From the NCBI RefSeq assembly GCF_003721225.1, contig NZ_RIZI01000081.1, forward strand, positions 1-5,355: a DNA stretch of 5,355 nucleotides. The letters are read 5' to 3'. This DNA is from Acidithiobacillus sulfuriphilus. GTDB taxonomy: Bacteria > Pseudomonadota > Gammaproteobacteria > Acidithiobacillales > Acidithiobacillaceae. Positions 1 to 4,552 of this stretch are shown piece after piece. The notes beneath the pieces are model-generated. The model was not told the DNA's origin. It saw only the letters and a program-made list of their open reading frames with translations, and did no database searches. The position numbers and the translations under genes are program-made. The first letter of the stretch is position 1. The number at the start of each line of letters is the position of its first letter.

Positions 1-102
1 GCCGTGGTGGAGAAAGCGGTGCGATTGCCGCGTCATGGGCGGGTCACCCGCCTGGGCGGCATGGCGGTCGCCTTGGCGCTGGTCTGGTACTCAGCACTCT
101 GA
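1..102 (+). CDS. C-terminal tail of a probable membrane protein (5' end outside window)
   Basis: The first frame is open from base 1 to a TGA at 100-102 and encodes the last 33 residues of a protein that begins upstream. The tail has a basic stretch (VEKAVRLPRHGRVTRLGG) followed by a hydrophobic stretch (MAVALALVWYSAL). This is the layout of a cytoplasmic loop leading into a final membrane helix. The 'EK...LPRxxRxxRxxG' pattern ahead of a terminal helix recalls DUF2182-type predicted metal-binding membrane proteins, but 33 residues are too few to assign a family. The gene ends cleanly just before the transposon debris, so it may mark the old chromosomal edge of the accessory segment. Confidence 0.5.
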   Translation, partial: AVVEKAVRLPRHGRVTRLGGMAVALALVWYSAL

Positions 103-158
103 GCAACAGTATTTTTCCTCAAGGCAAAAATCATCGGATTAAAAGTGACACAACCTGG

Positions 159-302
159 GCTGCCTCGATCGGAGTGGTGGATCAGGCTGGGTAACGGACC
201 GCGCCGCTTTATCGCCATGCGCAAAGCGTCGATGGCCAGCTCTTGGGTCATCCTTGCCTCCAAGGCATAACCGACGATTTCGCAGGTGCATTGATCCTTG
301 GC
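159..302 (-). pseudogene. IS3-family transposase (OrfB) fragment, integrase catalytic core only
   Basis: Read on the minus strand, these 48 codons encode part of the DDE (rve) domain of an IS3-family OrfB. They include EIVGYALEARMTQELAIDAL, then RMAIKRRGPLPSLIHHSDRGS. The HHSDRGS block carries the second catalytic Asp and is diagnostic for the family. The fragment begins abruptly in 'AKDQCTC', where an intact protein would have about 150 more residues including the first Asp. It stops right after DRGS, where the expected Gln-Tyr and the remaining C-terminal domain with the Glu are missing. No terminal inverted repeats or target duplication are visible. It is an inert remnant. Confidence 0.85.
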
Positions 303-396
303 GCCAGCGCCCTGAACATGGCGATACAGCATCGGCGTCCACCACCGGGACTGGTCCATCACTGCTGACCGCGGCAGCCAGTACTGCGCCAAGGCA
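303..396 (+). pseudogene. Second IS3-family transposase fragment, opposite orientation, frameshifted
   Basis: On the plus strand, 318-362 reads MAIQHRRPPPGLVHH. After a one-base shift (around 363-366) the reading resumes as DRGSQYCAKA at 367-396. Together these form the same rve-domain block as the neighbouring minus-strand fragment, but with clearly different DNA, so the two derive from different IS3-family elements rather than from an inverted copy. The extra base destroys the frame (TGA in the first frame). The piece starts immediately beside the GGCGCC palindrome at 300-305 and ends where BRO-N homology begins, with no recognisable terminus. Confidence 0.75.
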
Positions 397-645
397 CTCC
401 TGAAAAGCCGCAAGCCGGAGGCCAAGCCCTTCCGCAAATGGGTCACCGCCGAGGCCCTCCTCGCCATCCGCAAAGCCGGGCGCTACGAGGCCGGCGCTGT
501 GCGCGACGCCATCACGCGGCTCCATCAGACCGACGGGGTGGGAGACAAAGCGTTCCGCGCGTTCGCGGAGCGGATCGCGTCGGGCGCGAAGCTCATTCAA
601 ATGGCACGCCTGCTCCGCAGGATCGCCGCTCCCCCCAAGCCGTGA
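397..645 (+). pseudogene. BRO-N domain (phage antirepressor-type) protein, 5'-truncated
   Basis: The frame reads LLKSRKPEAKPFRKWVTAEA, then LLAIRKAGRYEAGAVRDAI and ends ...LIQMARLLRRIAAPPKP with a TGA at 643-645. SRKPEAKxFRKWVTxEVLPAIRKTGRY is the end of the BRO family N-terminal domain, a DNA-binding module found in prophage antirepressors and related mobile-element proteins. About 60 residues of the domain and any start codon are gone, replaced by IS3 sequence that happens to be in the same frame. Upstream in frame there is no ATG, and the nearest stop is at 313-315. The remaining C-terminal 45 residues do not match an antirepressor C-terminal domain that I recognise. It is probably prophage or plasmid cargo cut by IS insertion and deletion. 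Confidence 0.75.
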
Positions 646-671
646 TCCGCGCACGATTTTTCCGGTGAACG

Positions 672-731
672 CTATTTCTGAATGGCGGCCCTGTAGGCTT
701 GCAGGTCGGACGGCGTGGATTCGGTTTTCAT
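672..731 (-). CDS. 19-residue ORF, third cistron of the toxin-antitoxin operon (possibly a truncated gene)
   Basis: Immediately after the toxin, an ATG overlaps the toxin stop (ATGA) and opens a 19-codon frame, MKTESTPSDLQAYRAAIQK, ending in TAG at 672-674. A perfect AAGGAGG (plus-strand 739-745) lies 7 bases upstream of the ATG, inside the last codons of the toxin. This is the strongest ribosome-binding site in the window. The peptide is hydrophilic with no membrane segment. I do not recognise it. Either it is a genuine microprotein co-translated with the toxin, or it is the stump of a longer third gene cut off near 670, where BRO-N debris begins. The arrangement argues that this start is, or was, really used. 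Confidence 0.45.
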   Translation of the reverse strand: MKTESTPSDLQAYRAAIQK

Positions 732-1021
732 TGGGTGTCCTCCTTCTTCGGCCATTTCTGGGCGGCGTGCAGCACGCGCAGCACGGTTACGGTGTCGTCC
801 TCGATGCGATAAACCATCATGTAATTGGGGCGCACCACGATTTCCCGCGTTCCCTTCATGCGGCCGGCGCGGTACAGCTTCGGCTGTTCCCTGGCCTGCT
901 CTGCCTTGGCTTCAAACTCGTCGTCCAGCTCGACGGCGGCGGCCGGGTTGTCTTGGGCGATGTAATCCATGATGGCCTCGCGGTCCTCCAAGGCCATCGG
1001 ACGCCAGACAAGGCGGGTCAT
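728..1021 (-). CDS. Type II toxin-antitoxin system toxin, RelE/ParE superfamily
   Basis: A 97-residue protein of typical length for the family. It opens with a short beta strand (LVWRPMALEDREAIMDYIAQ), then an alpha-hairpin rich in Glu and Ala (about 11-47). The C-terminal sheet follows: GRMKGTREIVVRPNYMMVYR (53-72), then IEDDTVTVLRVLHAAQKWP (73-91). The GR..GTRE...PNY...Y pattern and the closing VLHAAQKWP block are hallmarks of RelE/ParE toxins of the plasmid-stabilisation type. Members either cleave mRNA in the ribosome or poison gyrase, and the sequence alone does not decide which. The start overlaps the antitoxin stop by ATGA (1018-1021), so translation is coupled, antitoxin first. No strong Shine-Dalgarno sequence of its own is seen. 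The frame is complete with no sign of decay. Confidence 0.92.
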   Translation of the reverse strand: MTRLVWRPMALEDREAIMDYIAQDNPAAAVELDDEFEAKAEQAREQPKLYRAGRMKGTREIVVRPNYMMVYRIEDDTVTVLRVLHAAQKWPKKEDTQ

Positions 1022-1467
1022 TTTGCGCGTTTCCGCAGCGCGGCCTTGCGGTCGGCGAACGAGGCGCGGGCCTCATCGTGGGGAATGCTCGGGCGCTGGT
1101 CCTCGATGCTGGCCTGGACCTGCTCACGAAACCATGCGTCATGGGCGGCGGCCTCGTGGGCGCGCTTCATGCGTTCGGCGGCATCTGCACGGCGCTTGCT
1201 GTAGACGGTGGGGGCGCTGTAGTTGCTGGCGTCGATGCCGTCGATGCGAACGATGCCCAGCTCGTCGCGGAGGTACTGCATACAGGTGTCAAGACTGGAC
1301 CAAGAACGGGGCTTGTCGGTGCGCTGCGTGCCCAGCGGGGTTTCCTGCATTCCGATCTTGAGCATGACGGACCAGCCGCCAGGCTGGCCGATGATGGCCG
1401 CGCCACGGATCGCGGCGGCCTCGGCCAGCCGGCGAGCGTTGGGGGTGTCGATGGTTTTGCTTGCCAT
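1018..1467 (-). CDS. Type II antitoxin with an additional N-terminal domain (149 aa)
   Basis: The cognate antitoxin of the downstream toxin. I place the start at the ATG at 1465-1467 because AAGGA lies 5 bases upstream. An earlier in-frame ATG (1500) would begin inside the palindrome and is unlikely. Residues 1-85 form a compact domain (ARRLAEAAAIRGAAIIGQPG, then GTQRTDKPRSWSSLDTCMQY, then LRDELGI) found in plasmid-type stability proteins. This part is probably for DNA binding or dimerisation. Residues about 95-149 are a charged helical tail, AHDAWFREQVQASIEDQRPS followed by IPHDEARASFADRKAALR. This is the usual toxin-neutralising end of RelB/ParD-like antitoxins. At 149 residues it is nearly twice the usual length of such antitoxins. 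It presumably represses its own promoter. Confidence 0.82.
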   Translation of the reverse strand: MASKTIDTPNARRLAEAAAIRGAAIIGQPGGWSVMLKIGMQETPLGTQRTDKPRSWSSLDTCMQYLRDELGIVRIDGIDASNYSAPTVYSKRRADAAERMKRAHEAAAHDAWFREQVQASIEDQRPSIPHDEARASFADRKAALRKRAK

Positions 1468-1481
1468 AGATTCCTTGCTTC

Positions 1482-1498
1482 GTTGATTGAAGATCAAC
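1482..1498 (-). promoter_or_regulatory. Palindromic operator candidate of the toxin-antitoxin operon
   Basis: GTTGAT-5 bases-ATCAAC is a perfect 6-base inverted repeat. It lies between the -10 element and the antitoxin ribosome-binding site, over the predicted transcription start and early leader. Autorepression by the antitoxin, or by the toxin-antitoxin complex, at such a site is the rule for type II systems. Its use here is inferred from position and symmetry only. Confidence 0.5.
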
Positions 1499-1505
1499 AA
1501 GCGGA

Positions 1506-1534
1506 ATTATGAAATCCAATGGGAAGAAATGCAA
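1506..1534 (-). promoter_or_regulatory. Sigma-70-type promoter for the toxin-antitoxin operon
   Basis: On the minus strand, TTGCAT (plus 1529-1534) and CATAAT (plus 1506-1511) are separated by exactly 17 bases. CATAAT differs from the consensus -10 by one base; the -35 keeps only TTG. Transcription would start about 7 bases further on, next to the GTTGAT/ATCAAC palindrome and about 35 bases before the antitoxin ATG. Confidence 0.6.
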
Positions 1535-2116
1535 GTCTTGCTAAGTCCTGGTGTCACTCTCAGAAGGCGACTGCACAAAGCGTCAGGAGGCGACTGCGCG
1601 GCTAGCTTTAGCGTCGGCTTGGATGGAGATTATTCTGAGTATAGTTCCAATGTGGACGATTTCGCCTGCCTCATCTCGCACGGGCGATTTTGCACGCGGG
1701 CCCCCAAGGCGCTCCTGCTGGTCGGCAACATGGCCACCCAGACGTTTCTGGGAAAAGGTTCCCTGTGGAGCCAGGTCGAAGCCTCGAAATCCTATCCTTC
1801 CGTTCGGTTCGGAAACTATTCGCCGTCTCCGCGAACGCATTCTTCTAAGCCGCCTGTACGGCGGATAACGTCCTTCTTGGGGTGGCTTTTCGTCTATGGC
1901 CGGTTTGTCTATGTGGGTGATCTCGTCATTGATGAGTCCTGCCGCAGTCGGGGGTACGGGAAGATTCTGATGGAGCGACTAAAGGCAGAGGCCAAGCTTC
2001 TGGGTTGTGTCAGGCTACTGTTGGACGCGGCCATGAGTAACACGCTCGGACACCGTTTTTATTACCGTCAAGGGCTGTTGGCTACGGCTTTACGCTTCGG
2101 CATGACACTGTCGTGA
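1529..2116 (+). CDS. GNAT-family acetyltransferase, C-terminal core only; N-terminal half unrecognised
   Basis: The ORF is open from a TTG at 1487. The ATG at 1529, preceded by GGGAAG, is the better start, although it lies inside the divergent antitoxin promoter. From about 1880 the protein reads GWLFVYGRFVYVGDLVIDES, then CRSRGYGKILMERLKAEAKL, then a segment ending LGHRFYYRQG. This is GNAT motif A with the acetyl-CoA pyrophosphate loop (R/Q-x-x-G-x-G as RSRGYG, 1943-1960), the following helix, and motif B. The first 110 or so residues do not resemble the beta1-beta3 part of a GNAT fold and overlap IS-like terminal repeats. The bases at 1861-1890 read DNVLLGVAFR in another frame, which fits the missing GNAT strand, so a frameshift near 1885 is likely. 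I think this is a 5'-truncated, foreign-fused remnant that still happens to be open. Base composition is more AT-rich than in its neighbours. Confidence 0.5.
   Translation: MQVLLSPGVTLRRRLHKASGGDCAASFSVGLDGDYSEYSSNVDDFACLISHGRFCTRAPKALLLVGNMATQTFLGKGSLWSQVEASKSYPSVRFGNYSPSPRTHSSKPPVRRITSFLGWLFVYGRFVYVGDLVIDESCRSRGYGKILMERLKAEAKLLGCVRLLLDAAMSNTLGHRFYYRQGLLATALRFGMTLS
1552..1599. repeat. Paired 17-base direct repeats, possibly an IS21-type left end
   Basis: TCAGAAGGCGACTGCAC (1560-1576) and TCAGGAGGCGACTGCGC (1583-1599) agree at 15 of 17 positions, with a 23-base period. They are preceded by TGTCACTC at 1552. Elements of the IS21 family start with TG and carry several short repeats of this kind within their first 50 or so bases, so this may be the surviving terminus of such an element. 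I see no transposase genes beside it and no matching second end in the window. Confidence 0.4.
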
Positions 2117-2394
2117 GTGGGGAAATTTCATGGGTGAACCGCTGAGGTAAGCATCCACCCAGCAGTTATGGGTTCCGCCTCGGACGCTCGTCGCACCAAG
2201 CCGTGCGGCAAGTCCTGGTCAGATTATATCATTATACTTTCCGCTCTTTTTTCATAGTGTAGGGATTTGGCTACAGCGGGCACGCCCACCGTGGCCTGGA
2301 TGGGCGGGGTGCGAGGGTGAAGGGCTGAGGGGGATGGGCTACAGGGAGAATGTCCAGGCAAGGGCTGAAAGGGATTGGGCGCCCTGCCGATGAA
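2117..2394. other. Gene-free stretch between the GNAT ORF and the sigma-54 promoter region
   Basis: No convincing coding frame or RNA gene is seen. The sequence is mixed. There is GTAAGCATCCACCC at 2147-2160, which resembles the GTAAGC start of IS66-family ends. There is an AT-rich patch with a TATACT element at 2233-2238, without a clear -35. There is an inverted repeat CGCCCA/TGGGCG (2283-2306, 12-base loop), and a G-rich tract from about 2300 to 2380 with the two repeats listed separately. Confidence 0.5.
2320..2380. repeat. Imperfect 20-base G-rich direct repeats upstream of the sigma-54 promoter
   Basis: Two copies of AAGGGCTGA-(GG or AA)-GGGAT-(T)-GGGC lie at 2320-2339 and 2360-2380, 40 bases apart. 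Their centres are about 140 and 100 bases upstream of the predicted start near 2468. That is the usual distance of upstream activator sites for sigma-54-dependent activators. The role is inferred from position only. Confidence 0.4.
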
Positions 2395-2414
2395 GATGAT
2401 AGTTGGTGATAGTT
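2395..2414. repeat. Tandem 10-base repeat G(A/G)TGATAGTT
   Basis: GATGATAGTT and GGTGATAGTT stand directly side by side, 9 of 10 bases identical, ending 27 bases before the -24 element. One helical turn of spacing puts both copies on the same DNA face, which suits a cooperatively binding regulator. Chance is not excluded for so short a repeat. Confidence 0.35.
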
Positions 2415-2441
2415 AAAGCGATAAGAGGCTTTAATGGCTCA

Positions 2442-2457
2442 TGGCACGGTCATTGCA
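2442..2457 (+). promoter_or_regulatory. Sigma-54 (RpoN) promoter, -24/-12
   Basis: TGGCACG-GTCA-TTGCA matches the sigma-54 consensus TGGCACG-N4-TTGCW at every fixed position. The essential GG (2443-2444) and GC (2455-2456) are at the required spacing. The transcription start would fall about 12 bases past the GC, near 2468, and leave a leader of about 33 bases before the ATG at 2501. A sigma-54 promoter needs an AAA+ activator protein; none is encoded here. Confidence 0.8.
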
Positions 2458-2486
2458 TTAGTAAAAATTTAAATACTGATGTTGCC

Positions 2487-2492
2487 AAGGAG
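2487..2492 (+). promoter_or_regulatory. Ribosome-binding site fixing the start at 2501
   Basis: AAGGAG lies 8 bases before the ATG at 2501. The GTG at 2492 in the same frame overlaps this sequence and cannot use it, so the ATG is the likely start of the metallo-beta-lactamase-like gene. Confidence 0.7.
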
Positions 2493-2500
2493 TGCCTGCC

Positions 2501-3075
2501 ATGCATGTTGAACAACGGTCTTCCCCAGGGGTGACGCGCTGTCGTTATATTCTCTGGGATCCTGAAAGCCACGACTGTGCTTTGGTGGATACCCTCCCGG
2601 AAGATGTGGAAGCGGACTTGGACTGGGTGCTGGCACGGGATCCGGTGACGCGGATCCGCCATATTCTGCATACCCACCATCATGTTGCCCTGGCCGCGGC
2701 GGCCGAGCGTCTGTGCCTCTTGACCCCGGGAGCGGGCTTCGTTGCGCCATTTGCGGGCATTATCGACCTTAGCGCCATGGCACAGATCCCGATGGGGCGG
2801 CAGAAACTTCAGCCGGTGCGGACCCGTGGTACGCCTCCCCGCATTGGTTTTTACTGGCCGGGCCATTTCCTCGCCGGCTCCGCCCTGGGTTTCGACGAAC
2901 GTGGGCGGGCGCAGTGGCGGGGCGACGCCGAGGCCTGGGGCGCCTTGGCGCAACTCCCGGCGCAGACCCGGATCTTCGCCGGGGAAGGGGGCGGGAACGA
3001 TCTGCACCTGCGGGACTGGCAGGCACAGATCGACGCCCAGGTAGTTTCCCTGGCGGTACCTGCTGCGGCGTCGCC
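2501..3075 (+). pseudogene. Degenerate metallo-beta-lactamase-fold protein (persulfide/sulfur dioxygenase-like), no natural stop
   Basis: About 190 residues show the layout of an MBL-fold hydrolase or dioxygenase of the ETHE1/glyoxalase II type. RYILWDPESHDCALVDTLPE (15-34) matches the opening beta strands with their 'D.....ALVD' signature. ILHTHHHVALAAAAERL (55-71) is the metal-motif position. WPGHFLAG (119-126) keeps the PGH histidine, and LPAQTRIFAGEG (152-163) is the last motif. Key ligands are gone: THxHxDH is reduced to THHH followed by VAL, and the final His (normally GHD or AHD) is Glu. The GDAL...R core is also missing. The frame has no stop here and stays open to 4657, through the antisense of ndh. 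I therefore end the recognisable part near 3075, and the true 3' end seems lost. An intact sigma-54 promoter and ribosome-binding site precede it. It is either a decayed gene or a non-catalytic MBL relative. Confidence 0.6.
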
Positions 3076-3292
3076 TGCTGACTGCCTGAGGCGTACCGCG
3101 CCCAAAATCCGCCCCAAAGGGCAGAATGGACGGAATCTCGCCCACAAAATCGCTGAATGGGCCTATTTCGGGCAAATGCACGGGGAGAAATCGGCGTTTT
3201 CATGCCTGATCAGGGGTTCCCTGAGTAGTTCAAGAAGCAGAACTTGTCAAATTGACGGGCCGGAATTTATGCCGGGATGGCTGGACATGGGC
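3076..3292. other. Unassigned stretch between the MBL-like remnant and ndh
   Basis: The upstream frame continues as LRRTAPKIRPKGQNGRNLAH and beyond but resembles no MBL C-terminus. The composition changes to more AT-rich than on either side. It contains the 10-base palindrome CCTGATCAGG (3205-3214), overlapping TCAGGG-GTT-CCCTGA (3210-3224, 6-base stem). It may be the terminus of a mobile element or of another gene joined to the remnant. I see no complete element. Confidence 0.4.
3205..3224. terminator. Hairpin candidate between convergent genes
   Basis: TCAGGG-GTT-CCCTGA forms a 6-base stem with a 3-base loop downstream of the ndh stop, and could also serve the plus-strand transcript. There is no T tract on either strand, so an intrinsic terminator is only weakly supported. 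Confidence 0.25.
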
Positions 3293-4552
3293 TCATGGAT
3301 CGGAAGAATTGGGAAGAGAGCGAATGATTTCCACGGCGGCGCCGTGGCGCAGGTAATCCGTTCCCCAGTCGAGCAGGGTGAGCAGGCGATTGCGGGTGCC
3401 GATGATGCGGTAGAGGTGCAGGCCCAGCCAGAGCAGCCAGGCGCTCCCGCCATGCCAGTGCAGATGCCAGCGTTCGATCTGGCAGACGGCATCGAAACGG
3501 CCGAGGACGGCCATGCTGCCAGGGTCCCGGTAGGCGAAGGGGGGAGGGAGGGCCCGCCCTTGCCGTTGGGATTGCAGCACCAAGGCGGCGTGGCGGGCAC
3601 TCTGCAGGGCAAAGGGCGCAACCTGGGGCCAAAATTCACCATCGCTGCCATAGGCCAGGTCACCGACGATGAAAACTTCTGGGTGTCCCGGCAGGCGCAG
3701 GTGGGGATCGACGATGATTCGCCCGCCGGGCCCCTTGGCGCCGGGCAGGGTGGCCGCCAGCGGATTGGCCGTTACACCGGCGGTCCAGACGAGGGTATGG
3801 GCAGGAATGGCCGGGTCCGGCTGGCATTGCACCGTTTGCCCGTCAAATCCCAGGACATGGGTATGAAAGCGCAGTTGGGCGCCGAGTTTTTGCAGCTTGC
3901 GTGCGGCTTGGGCCTGGAGGGGGGCGGCAAAGCCGGGAAGCAGGGCTGCGCCGCCCTGCACCAGGGTGATTTGCAGCTCTTCCGGCTGCAATTCCGGGTA
4001 GTCGCGGGGGAGCAAGACGTGCAGGAGCTCCAGCAGGGCGCCGCAGAATTCGACGCCGGTGGGGCCGCCTCCGGCAATGACGAAGTGGAGCCAGCGCCGC
4101 CGTTGGGCGGGGTCGGCGCAATGGCTGGCCGCTTCCAGGGCACTGAAGATGCGCGAACGGGCCTCTTCGGCCGCCTCCATGCCCTTGAGCTGCAGGGCAT
4201 GGCTGGCGATGGCGGCATTGCCGAAAAAGTTGGTGACGGTGCCGAGAGCTATGAAGAGGTAATCATAGGGAAGGACATCGCCGTCATCGAGAAGGATCGA
4301 ACGCGGGGAAAGGTCCAATCGGGCGACCCGCCCCAGGCGGAAATGCAGGCCGCTGCCGCGCAGAAGGCGCCGTTGCGGAGTGGCGATGGCCTCTGCCTGG
4401 AGATCTCCGGCAGCCACCTGGTAGAGGAGGGGCTGAAAGAGGTGGTAATTGCGCTGGTCGATGAGGGTCACCTCCAGCCCTTGGCCCCCGAGGGCGCGGG
4501 CGGCGGCGTTGCCGGCGAAGCCGCCGCCAAGGATGAGGACGCGTTCAGCCAT
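3293..4552 (-). CDS. ndh: Type II NADH:quinone oxidoreductase (NDH-2), FAD-dependent
   Basis: A 419-residue, full-length NDH-2: a non-proton-pumping, single-subunit, FAD-containing enzyme on the inner face of the cytoplasmic membrane that passes electrons from NAD(P)H to quinone. Visible landmarks: FAD-binding GGGFAG (9-14), DQRNYHLFQPLLYQVAAG (32-49), the second Rossmann motif AGGGPTGVE (160-168), WTAGV (256-260), the FAD-binding GD in EVFIVGDLA (292-300), and the quinone-site region PQVAPFALQSARHAA (309-323). The hydrophobic, amphipathic C-terminus (WLLWLGLHLYRIIGTRNRLL) is the usual membrane anchor. Position 199 is Gln in ITLVQGG, where NADH-specific enzymes have Glu. I start at the ATG at 4550-4552, since MAERVLILGGG begins as family members do. 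A GTG-proximal extension to 4639 would add 29 residues that lie inside the upstream gene. The start overlaps the MFS stop by 8 bases, so the two are co-transcribed and probably coupled. Confidence 0.93.
   Translation of the reverse strand: MAERVLILGGGFAGNAAARALGGQGLEVTLIDQRNYHLFQPLLYQVAAGDLQAEAIATPQRRLLRGSGLHFRLGRVARLDLSPRSILLDDGDVLPYDYLFIALGTVTNFFGNAAIASHALQLKGMEAAEEARSRIFSALEAASHCADPAQRRRWLHFVIAGGGPTGVEFCGALLELLHVLLPRDYPELQPEELQITLVQGGAALLPGFAAPLQAQAARKLQKLGAQLRFHTHVLGFDGQTVQCQPDPAIPAHTLVWTAGVTANPLAATLPGAKGPGGRIIVDPHLRLPGHPEVFIVGDLAYGSDGEFWPQVAPFALQSARHAALVLQSQRQGRALPPPFAYRDPGSMAVLGRFDAVCQIERWHLHWHGGSAWLLWLGLHLYRIIGTRNRLLTLLDWGTDYLRHGAAVEIIRSLPNSSDP

Noticed and set aside
665..1204. Long plus-strand frame opposite the toxin-antitoxin genes
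   Set aside because: It is the antisense shadow of the well-supported minus-strand toxin and antitoxin, with no family resemblance or start signals.
1737..1752. Hairpin CCCAGA-CGTT-TCTGGG as a terminator
   Set aside because: It lies inside an open frame and has no T tract on its downstream side on either strand.
1583..1840. 85-codon minus-strand frame with a PAS-like phrase (PVRDEAGEIVHIGTIL)
   Set aside because: Only one short phrase resembles a PAS-associated motif. The rest matches nothing, there is no ribosome-binding site, and it lies opposite the GNAT ORF within likely IS-derived sequence.
2221..2260. Promoter from the AT-rich patch with TATACT
   Set aside because: No acceptable -35 element at 16-18 bases, and no gene starts within 200 bases downstream except the one served by the sigma-54 promoter.
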